From Chryseosolibacter sp036402115 (GTDB taxonomy: Bacteria; Bacteroidota; Bacteroidia; Cytophagales; Cyclobacteriaceae): a stretch of DNA of 6,499 nt. The stretch lies in NCBI GenBank assembly GCA_036402115.1, contig DASWTM010000247.1, positions 1 to 6,499 on the forward strand, read 5' to 3'. The notes under the pieces are model-generated. The model had not been told where the DNA came from and ran no database searches. It saw only the letters and a list, made by a program, of their open reading frames with translations. Made by a program: the position numbers and the translations under genes. Position 1 is the stretch's first letter, and the number at the start of each line of letters is the position of its first letter. Positions 1-5,610 of this stretch are shown here, piece by piece.

Positions 1-160
1 TAGAGGTCTATTTCGATATTGTGTGGGTTTGATTTTTGAATTTGGTTTGAAAAGATAGAAATATTTTTACACCCGCCAAAAAAATTTTGAGAAAAATCTT
101 GCGTTCGAATCATTTTCTTATGGTATTTGAATCACAAAAAATATTTGTTGAAAACCCAAT
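1..160. other. AT-rich leader region without a recognisable gene
   Basis: No coding region can be supported here. The plus-strand frames close early, with stops at positions 1-3, 30-32 and 56-58, so at most the last few codons of an upstream gene could be present and none is recognisable. A minus-strand frame is open from an ATG at 112 to the window edge (37 codons), but its composition is low-complexity and resembles no family I know. A weak Bacteroidota-like promoter for the next gene may lie here: TTG at 99-101, 20 bases, then GGTATTTG at 122-129, which matches only 4 of the 6 fixed positions of TAnnTTTG. A second candidate, AATATTTG at 140-147, matches 5 of 6 but has no TTG at the right distance. 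Confidence 0.5.
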
Positions 161-571
161 ATGCCAGTCAGCAAGAAACGCGTTATTAAGAGTTTAGAGA
201 ACCTATCAGAGGATTTGAAAGAATTGCTGAGGGACCAATATCCGAATGGATACGAGAGCAGCATCACTCGTATCACCAACGCTAAAAAAGAACCGATTTT
301 CGTGTTTCCGCTCGAAACAGAAGATGCCACGTATCTGATCAAGGTACCTGCTACAAAGAATAGCGATGGTGAATATGATGTAGATTCTACTCCGGAACCG
401 GATGCTGAGGCTGGTGTACCAGCAGGACGCGGTGGCGATGACGATGACTTCGGCTCAGGTGATGATGATGGCTATGGGGATGGAGGCGGAAGCCGCGATG
501 ATGACTATGACGATGAAGGCGGTGGCCGAAAGAGTCGCGAGGCCAGCTACGATCCTGATTTCGACAGCTAA
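161..571 (+). CDS. Conserved-type small protein with acidic Asp/Gly-rich tail, function unknown
   Basis: A 136-residue protein of unknown function. It has two parts. Residues 1-75 look folded: a basic start (KKR at 5-7), an amphipathic helix-like stretch with SLENLSEDLKELL at 11-23, then a segment with ITNAKKEPIFVFPLETED at 38-55 that reads like paired beta strands. Residues 91-122 are low-complexity, almost only Asp and Gly with a few Tyr, Arg and Ser, and the last residues are again acidic. There is no signal peptide, membrane segment or cysteine. I recall similar short proteins with acidic tails in Bacteroidota but know no named family. The ATG at 161 is preferred because the basic start leads straight into the helix; there is no Shine-Dalgarno sequence. 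An intrinsic terminator follows 31 bases after the stop, so it is probably transcribed alone. The acidic tail could bind a basic partner or metal ions, but that is inference. Confidence 0.8.
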   Translation: MPVSKKRVIKSLENLSEDLKELLRDQYPNGYESSITRITNAKKEPIFVFPLETEDATYLIKVPATKNSDGEYDVDSTPEPDAEAGVPAGRGGDDDDFGSGDDDGYGDGGGSRDDDYDDEGGGRKSREASYDPDFDS

Positions 572-602
572 ACCCAACCCGGGAAAAATTTTGAAATAAA
601 AT

Positions 603-637
603 GAACACCATCCACCCGGGTGGTGTTCTTTCTTTTT
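603..637 (+). terminator. Rho-independent terminator after the acidic-tail gene
   Basis: GAACACCA at 603-610 pairs perfectly with TGGTGTTC at 621-628, around a 10-base loop that itself contains part of the palindrome CCACCCGGGTGG (612-623), so two alternative stems are possible. A pyrimidine run follows directly (TTTCTTTTT, 629-637). This is the classical stem plus U-tract layout. It separates the upstream gene from uvrA, whose putative -33 element starts only 7 bases further on. Confidence 0.88.
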
Positions 638-643
638 GTACCG

Positions 644-676
644 TTGTAAAAATTCTGCTAACCGAAGGTAAATTTG
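644..676 (+). promoter_or_regulatory. Candidate Bacteroidota -33/-7 promoter of uvrA
   Basis: TTG at 644-646 is followed after 22 bases by TAAATTTG at 669-676, a full match to the Bacteroidota -7 consensus TAnnTTTG; known spacing is about 17-23 bases. The -7 element includes the TTG at 674-676 that would be the first possible uvrA start codon. If this promoter is used, RNA would begin at about 680, where the in-frame GTG lies, giving a leaderless or near-leaderless message. The motif match is seen; its use is inferred. Confidence 0.45.
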
Positions 677-3523
677 ACCGTGACCAATTCTCTAGTTCAA
701 AACGATACTCACCTGGACGAACTCAGTCCAAAAGAATACATCATCATCAAGCGGGCAAGGGTTAACAACCTCAAAAACCTGAGCGTTGCTATTCCTCGTA
801 ACAAACTGGTTGTCATCACCGGACTTTCCGGCTCGGGCAAATCGTCACTTGCGTTCGATACTCTTTTCGCGGAAGGCCAGCGAATGTATGTTGAAAGCTT
901 AAGCTCGTATGCCCGCCAGTTCCTTGGCCGGATGGAGAAGCCGGATGTGGATTACATTCGTGGCGTTTCACCTGCGATCGCGATCGAGCAAAAGGTAAAT
1001 ACTCGGAACCCACGTTCCACCGTAGGAACGACAACTGAAATCTACGACTATCTCAAACTTCTCTTCGCACGGATCGGCAAAACGTATTCGCCCGTTTCCG
1101 GAAAGGAAGTGAAACGCGACACCGTGACGGATGTCGTCAACGCAATCAACGCACTTCCCAAAGGAACGCGTGTGATGGTGGCGGCTCCTCTTCATATTAA
1201 GAAAGGAAGAAAGATCCAGGAAGAACTCAATCTCCTCTTAAGTAAAGGCTTTGCACGCATCCTGCTTGACGGTGAAATGAAATTTATCGAAGAGCTTATC
1301 ACCCCGGAGGAAGGTGCAAAAAAGAAAAAGGCACTAAAGATTGATGGGACAGTCGAGATTCTAATTGATCGCGCTTCGGTGAATCCTGAAGATGAAGATA
1401 CCGTCTTCCGCTTATCAGACTCGGTCCAGACTGCCTTTTTCGAAGGGGAAGGTGATTGTATTGTATATGCTGAGGGTCAAACCAAAATGCAATTCTCCGA
1501 CCGGTTTGAACTTGACGGAATGACGTTTACAGAACCTTCCGTGAACTTCTTCAGCTTTAACAACCCGTATGGTGCCTGTCAGACTTGTGAAGGTTTTGGA
1601 AAAGTACTCGGTATTGATGAAGACCTTGTGATTCCTGATAAGGGTATGTCGGTCTATGAAGGCGCGATTGCTCCGTGGAGAAGCGAAGCGATGAGCGAAT
1701 GGGCAAAACCTCTTTTGAAAAATGGCATCAAGTTCGATTTCCCGATCCATCGCCCTTATCACGAGCTAACGCAGGCGCAAAAAGATTTGCTGTGGACCGG
1801 TAATGAATACTTCGAAGGCTTGAATGATTTCTTCAAACACCTCGAAACAAAAACCTATAAGATTCAATATCGGGTGATGCTATCGCGCTATCGCGGAAGA
1901 ACAAACTGTCCGGACTGCCGCGGAACCCGTTTGAGGAAAGATGCGCAGTATGTGAAGGTTGCTAATACTTCAATCACCGACATCGTACTCATGCCGATTG
2001 AAGATGCGCTGGTCTTTTTCGATAAACTCAAACTTCCCGCTTACGAGCAAAAAATCTCCGATCGTATTCTCACTGAGATCAAGAGTCGTTTAGGATACAT
2101 GGTTAAGGTGGGATTAGGATATCTGACGCTCAATCGTATCACTGCGACCCTGTCGGGTGGTGAATATCAACGAATCAAACTCGCTACTTCGTTGGGAAGT
2201 GCGCTTGTTGGCTCAATGTATGTTCTTGATGAACCCAGCATCGGCCTCCATCCGAAAGACACTGCGCGAATGGTGGAAGTTCTGCTATCTCTGCGTGATC
2301 TTGGAAACACGGTTATTGTTGTTGAACACGAAGAAGAAATCATGCGTGCTGCCGATCAGATCATCGACATCGGTCCGGATGCAGGAAGTCATGGCGGCCA
2401 ATTGGTTTTCCAGGGAACGTTGAAAGATCTCAACGGCAAAGTGCAGTCCCACACAACCGATTACCTTTCGGGAAGGGAATCCATTGCGGTCCCATCCACG
2501 CGGAGGAAGTGGAGTGATTCGATCACCGTTGTTGGCGCACGTGAAAACAATCTGAAAAATCTTACGGTAAAATTCCCGCTTGGCGCACTGACAGTTGTAA
2601 CCGGTGTTAGTGGTTCCGGGAAATCTACCCTTATCAAAAAAATCCTCTATCCGGCAGTTGGAAGGATGAATGGCTCAGTGGCGGAGTCTCCTGGAAAGTT
2701 TGATAAGCTTGAGGGCGACTATGCACGAATCACACAAGTGGAATTTGTCGATCAGAATCCGATCGGAAAGTCGTCACGCTCCAATCCAATTAGTTATGTC
2801 AAGGCTTACGATACGATTCGCCAGTGCTTTGCGGAGACGCCATTGTCGAAACAACGCGGATACAAGCCTTCACATTTCTCCTTCAACGTAGAAGGTGGCC
2901 GCTGCGAGACGTGCCAGGGCGAGGGCGAGATTAAAGTGGAAATGCAATTCATGGCCGACATCTTCCTCAAGTGCGAGAGCTGCAACGGCAAACGTTTCAA
3001 GCAGGAAATTCTCGAAGTTGAACTTAATGGAAAAAACATTGCAGAGATCCTCGACATGACCGTTGAAGACGCACTCGGTTTCTTCAAAGACAAGAAAGGC
3101 GTCTACGAAAAGATACTCCCGCTTAACGATGTGGGCCTTGGCTACGTGAAGCTCGGACAGTCATCCAACTCATTGAGTGGTGGTGAAGCACAACGCGTGA
3201 AGCTTGCGTCATTCCTGGCAAAGAATGCGACCGAAGGAAACATTCTTTTTATTTTCGATGAACCCACCACGGGCCTCCACTTCCACGACATCTCAAAACT
3301 TTTAAAAGCGATGAATGCTTTGGTGGATGAAGGTCATACGGTAATCGTAATCGAGCACAACCTCGAGATCATCAAATGCGCAGACTGGATCATCGATCTA
3401 GGTCCTGAAGGTGGAGAAAAGAAAGGCGGTAATCTTCTTTTTGCGGGTACACCGGAAGACATGGTGAAGAAAGCGAAGGGAAGCTACACTGCGGAGTTTC
3501 TTAAATCCAAACTTACGGTGTAG
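674..3523 (+). CDS. uvrA: UvrABC excinuclease subunit A (UvrA)
   Basis: Damage-recognition ATPase of nucleotide excision repair. It acts in the cytoplasm as a dimer, loads UvrB on damaged DNA and then leaves. Two ABC modules are visible in 949 residues. The first has Walker A GLSGSGKSS at 50-58, signature LSGGE at 493-497 and Walker B VLDEPSIGLH at 517-526. The second has Walker A GVSGSGKST at 644-652, signature LSGGEAQR at 834-841 and FDEPTTGLH at 861-869. The UvrB-binding region (about 130-250) is present. The C-terminal zinc module is complete (C744, C747, C767, C770). The first zinc site has only C302 and C305, and a CPDC pair stands at 412-415. No ATG precedes Walker A, and an in-frame stop lies at 659-661, so the start must be TTG 674 or GTG 680 (947 residues). 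Length fits a standard UvrA. Probably monocistronic and convergent with proC. Confidence 0.97.
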   Translation: MTVTNSLVQNDTHLDELSPKEYIIIKRARVNNLKNLSVAIPRNKLVVITGLSGSGKSSLAFDTLFAEGQRMYVESLSSYARQFLGRMEKPDVDYIRGVSPAIAIEQKVNTRNPRSTVGTTTEIYDYLKLLFARIGKTYSPVSGKEVKRDTVTDVVNAINALPKGTRVMVAAPLHIKKGRKIQEELNLLLSKGFARILLDGEMKFIEELITPEEGAKKKKALKIDGTVEILIDRASVNPEDEDTVFRLSDSVQTAFFEGEGDCIVYAEGQTKMQFSDRFELDGMTFTEPSVNFFSFNNPYGACQTCEGFGKVLGIDEDLVIPDKGMSVYEGAIAPWRSEAMSEWAKPLLKNGIKFDFPIHRPYHELTQAQKDLLWTGNEYFEGLNDFFKHLETKTYKIQYRVMLSRYRGRTNCPDCRGTRLRKDAQYVKVANTSITDIVLMPIEDALVFFDKLKLPAYEQKISDRILTEIKSRLGYMVKVGLGYLTLNRITATLSGGEYQRIKLATSLGSALVGSMYVLDEPSIGLHPKDTARMVEVLLSLRDLGNTVIVVEHEEEIMRAADQIIDIGPDAGSHGGQLVFQGTLKDLNGKVQSHTTDYLSGRESIAVPSTRRKWSDSITVVGARENNLKNLTVKFPLGALTVVTGVSGSGKSTLIKKILYPAVGRMNGSVAESPGKFDKLEGDYARITQVEFVDQNPIGKSSRSNPISYVKAYDTIRQCFAETPLSKQRGYKPSHFSFNVEGGRCETCQGEGEIKVEMQFMADIFLKCESCNGKRFKQEILEVELNGKNIAEILDMTVEDALGFFKDKKGVYEKILPLNDVGLGYVKLGQSSNSLSGGEAQRVKLASFLAKNATEGNILFIFDEPTTGLHFHDISKLLKAMNALVDEGHTVIVIEHNLEIIKCADWIIDLGPEGGEKKGGNLLFAGTPEDMVKKAKGSYTAEFLKSKLTV

Positions 3524-3525
3524 AC

Positions 3526-3615
3526 GGTTTAGTTTGTAGTTTGTTGTTTGTAGTTCGGTGCCATGGATACCAAACATCAACTACAAACTATAGACTACAA
3601 ACTATAGACTACTAC
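3526..3615. repeat. Heptad-repeat palindrome between convergent uvrA and proC
   Basis: The left arm is a tandem 7-base series: GGTTTAG (3526), TTTGTAG (3533), TTTGTTG (3540), TTTGTAG (3547). The right arm alternates CTACAAA (3581, 3595) with CTATAGA (3588, 3602) and ends with CTACTAC at 3609. The arms are inverted to each other: 3547-3553 pairs perfectly with 3581-3587, 3533-3539 perfectly with 3595-3601, and the middle heptads pair at 6 of 7 positions if G-U is allowed. The 27-base centre contains CCATGG at 3561-3566. The element starts 3 bases after the uvrA stop and ends 7 bases before the proC stop, so it fills the gap. It has no U-tract on either side, so it is not a textbook intrinsic terminator, although it could still act as a bidirectional barrier or protect the mRNA ends. 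Confidence 0.85.
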
Positions 3616-3621
3616 AACAAG

Positions 3622-4419
3622 CTATTTCACAATCTTATCATAACTCGCCCCAATCCCTTTAATCAAACTCGAGCTAAATCCTTGATGCTCCATTTCGTTC
3701 AATCCGACAATGGTGCATCCCTTTGGAGTCGTCACTTTGTCTATTTCTTCTTCCGGATGGCGATTTAATTTTAGCAACAATTCGGCAGCGCCTTTCACGG
3801 TTTGTGCTGAAATTAAGTTAGCTGTGCGCGCATCAAAACCGATTTCAATTCCACCCTGTGTTGCAGCGCGGATGAAACGCAACGCATATGCTATTCCACA
3901 CGCACCTAAAACAGTAGCTGCATCCATTAACTTTTCATCGATCGGAATCGTAATTCCCAACTGATCAAAAAGATTCGTCACGTATTCGGCCTGTTCTTTC
4001 GAAGCACCCTGATGACACAAGCATGTCACCGATTCTTGTATCGCAATCGCTGTGTTCGGCATGGCGCGGAAGATCGGAACACCTGCACCAACGATCGCTG
4101 TAAATTCTTTGAGATATACACCTGTCACAACACTGATCAGGATATGTTTAGATGGATTGAAATGTTGTTTTAGTCCTTCAAGCACTTCCTTCACATTGTA
4201 CGGCTTTAATGCAACAATAATCACATCGTTATTCTTTATCGCACTTTCATTGTCGCTGGTGATGTTCGCCCCCAACACTTTCAGATGCTGTATCACCTCG
4301 AGATTTCGCTTCGTCACGGTGATCTGCTGAGGAGAAACAAATTGGCTCTTGATCAATCCTTCTGCAATTGCTGCTCCGAGGTTTCCGCCACCGATGATGG
4401 CGATCTTTGAATTTTTCAT
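3622..4419 (-). CDS. proC: Pyrroline-5-carboxylate reductase (ProC)
   Basis: Cytoplasmic enzyme for the last step of proline synthesis: 1-pyrroline-5-carboxylate plus NAD(P)H gives proline. The product has 265 residues, normal for the family. The N-terminal Rossmann fold shows IIGGGNLGAAIAEG at 8-21, with a second dinucleotide-domain landmark VALKP at 69-73 and FRAMPNTA at 117-124. The C-terminal dimerisation and catalytic domain has GACGIAYALRF at 172-182 and the family signature TTPKGCTIVGLNEME at 230-244. The start at 4419 is chosen because the Rossmann strand begins at residue 5. In-frame ATGs at 4467 and 4482 would add a hydrophobic leader (KVFLIFLFTI), implausible for a cytosolic reductase. 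The gene converges on uvrA and is divergent from the YeeE pair, with 79 bases between start codons and no clear -33/-7 promoter in that gap. No proA or proB is in view. Confidence 0.95.
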   Translation of the reverse strand: MKNSKIAIIGGGNLGAAIAEGLIKSQFVSPQQITVTKRNLEVIQHLKVLGANITSDNESAIKNNDVIIVALKPYNVKEVLEGLKQHFNPSKHILISVVTGVYLKEFTAIVGAGVPIFRAMPNTAIAIQESVTCLCHQGASKEQAEYVTNLFDQLGITIPIDEKLMDAATVLGACGIAYALRFIRAATQGGIEIGFDARTANLISAQTVKGAAELLLKLNRHPEEEIDKVTTPKGCTIVGLNEMEHQGFSSSLIKGIGASYDKIVK

Positions 4420-4498
4420 TTTGCGTATGGTGAATAGGAAAATTAGAAATACTTTGACGTACTTCATGTCATTATCTCCCAATTAATCTTCGTAATCG

Positions 4499-5059
4499 AT
4501 GGAAGTTCTTTATAAACCATGGCCATGGTATGTCGCAGGTGCTATCATTGGCCTCACTGTCCCTACCTTACTTTTGTTAGGCAACAAACGTCTTGGGATC
4601 TCATCCACACTGAGACAACTCTGCGCGATGTGCGTTCCTTCGAACATTCCGTACTTCAAATACGATTGGAAACAACAAAGCTGGAATTTGTTTTTTGCAG
4701 TCGGCATTCTGATTGGAGGATTTCTTGGGGGTTATGTTTTTGCAAATCCAGAACCGGTGGAAGTCACGCAAGGCACGTTACAACTTTTCCGTTCGTGGGG
4801 GCTTGATGATCCGAACGGGTTACTGCCTCAGGAGCTTTTCAACTTTGAAAATCTTTTGACACTAAAAGGATTTCTGCTGATGGTTGTTGGAGGATTTCTG
4901 GTTGGGTTTGGAACTCGCTGGGCGGGAGGTTGTACCTCCGGACATGGCATCATGGGATTGTCAGCCCTTCAATGGCCATCGCTTGTCGCCACTGCATGTT
5001 TCTTCATCGGTGGAATTATTTTCAGTCACTTTGTCCTCCCTTACATTCTTGCCTTATGA
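4499..5059 (+). CDS. YeeE/YedE-family membrane protein, N-terminal half-type (sulfur compound transport)
   Basis: A 186-residue integral membrane protein of the YeeE/YedE (DUF395) group. Likely membrane spans are at about 11-28, 64-82, 122-140 and 160-184. The family signature is clear: GTRWAGGCTSGHGIMG at 138-153, with C145 in the place of a conserved cysteine. A further CxxC-like pair, C42 and C45, lies in the first loop (RQLCAMC). Full-length relatives such as TsuA import thiosulfate, with cysteines along the pore. Here the protein is about half that size and is followed by a second half, with an ATGA overlap at 5056-5059, so the two probably form one heteromeric carrier. Thiosulfate or another sulfur compound is the likely substrate, but the substrate cannot be read from sequence. 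The ATG at 4499 gives a normal start with no Shine-Dalgarno sequence. Confidence 0.88.
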   Translation: MEVLYKPWPWYVAGAIIGLTVPTLLLLGNKRLGISSTLRQLCAMCVPSNIPYFKYDWKQQSWNLFFAVGILIGGFLGGYVFANPEPVEVTQGTLQLFRSWGLDDPNGLLPQELFNFENLLTLKGFLLMVVGGFLVGFGTRWAGGCTSGHGIMGLSALQWPSLVATACFFIGGIIFSHFVLPYILAL

Positions 5060-5466
5060 ATAACTTCAAATACTTGTTAGTCGGGATCGCCTTCGGACTT
5101 GCGCTGACAAAAGGTGAGGCAATTTCCTGGTATCGTATCCAGGAAATGTTTTACTTCGAAAGCTTTCACATGTATGGGATCTTCATGACTGCAGTGCCCA
5201 TCGGAGCACTTTCAATCTTCATCATTCGTCAACTAAATTTGAAAGCAGCTGACGGCCAGGTCATCGAAAAAACAATCAAGGCGTATCATCCCGGAGTCAT
5301 CTTCGGAGGACTAATCTTCGGGTTTGGCTGGGCGTTGACAGGTGCATGCCCCGGACCATTGTATGCGCAAATCGGATCGGGATATCTCGTGATCGTCATT
5401 GTGTTCCTTTCCGCTGCCGCGGGAACGTGGACTTACGGACTGCTCAAAGATTATCTGCCCGAATGA
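5056..5466 (+). CDS. YeeE/YedE-family membrane protein, C-terminal half-type partner
   Basis: A 136-residue membrane protein that forms the partner of the preceding gene. Likely spans are at about 5-18, 38-57, 80-97 and 108-129. Family landmarks are the SWYRIQEMFYFESFHMYGI stretch at 24-42 and GFGWALTGACPGPLYAQIG at 89-107, where C98 matches the conserved cysteine of the family. The ATG at 5056 overlaps the previous stop as ATGA, a sign of translational coupling. An in-frame ATG upstream at 4930 would place 42 codons wholly inside the first gene, with no membrane or family character, and is rejected. The protein ends Leu-Pro-Glu, and its TGA stop is also the first TGA of the heptad palindrome that follows. 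Function as in the partner: probable uptake of a reduced sulfur compound; the pairing is strong, the substrate is inferred. Confidence 0.88.
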   Translation: MNNFKYLLVGIAFGLALTKGEAISWYRIQEMFYFESFHMYGIFMTAVPIGALSIFIIRQLNLKAADGQVIEKTIKAYHPGVIFGGLIFGFGWALTGACPGPLYAQIGSGYLVIVIVFLSAAAGTWTYGLLKDYLPE

Positions 5467-5546
5467 CAAATGACGAATGACGAGTGACGAATGACGCGAC
5501 TCTCTGACACATGCGACATTCGTAATTTGTTATTCGTCATTCGAGC
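5464..5546. repeat. Heptad-repeat palindrome after the YeeE pair
   Basis: Five tandem 7-base units start at the stop codon: TGACAAA (5464), TGACGAA (5471), TGACGAG (5478), TGACGAA (5485) and TGACGCG (5492). The opposite arm carries the inverted units TGCGACA (5512), TTCGTAA (5519), TTTGTTA (5526), TTCGTCA (5533) and a diverged TTCGAGC (5540). The arms fold around a 13-base loop (5499-5511). Over four heptads, 26 of 28 positions pair when G-U is allowed on the plus-strand RNA. No T-run follows closely; the next bases are GGAGA-type purines. It may end or stabilise the yeeE transcript, or be a mobile palindrome; the pairing is seen, the role is inferred. Confidence 0.85.
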
Positions 5547-5610
5547 CGCTTTTGGGGAGATTGAATAATTTCCGTTATGTTCACGTTCCGAATAAACAAC
5601 CTGACACCCT

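Noticed and set aside
1..112. Minus-strand frame open from ATG at 112 to the window edge (37 codons)
   Set aside because: Low-complexity, Asn/Phe/Ile-rich product in an AT-rich stretch, no family resemblance; cannot be told from chance without the flanking sequence.
1415..1762. Antisense reading frame of 115 codons inside uvrA, and similar ones elsewhere in uvrA, proC and gdhA
   Set aside because: They lie fully opposite well-supported genes, with no recognisable domains; they are expected by chance from the coding strand.
4420..4482. Longer proC start at 4482 or 4467, adding a hydrophobic leader like a signal peptide
   Set aside because: The Rossmann strand starts right after Met at 4419, the shorter product has the usual family length, and the enzyme is cytosolic.
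4420..4498. Shared divergent promoter between proC and the YeeE pair
   Set aside because: The best minus-strand match, TAATTTTC, lacks the final G and has no TTG at a suitable distance; nothing convincing on the plus strand.
4930..5055. Upstream start for the second YeeE-type gene
   Set aside because: The extension lies wholly inside the first YeeE-type gene in another frame and has no family or membrane character; ATG at 5056 gives the coupled ATGA overlap.
5464..5546. CRISPR-like array
   Set aside because: Units are 7 bases with no spacers, and the array is inverted on itself; no cas genes are present.
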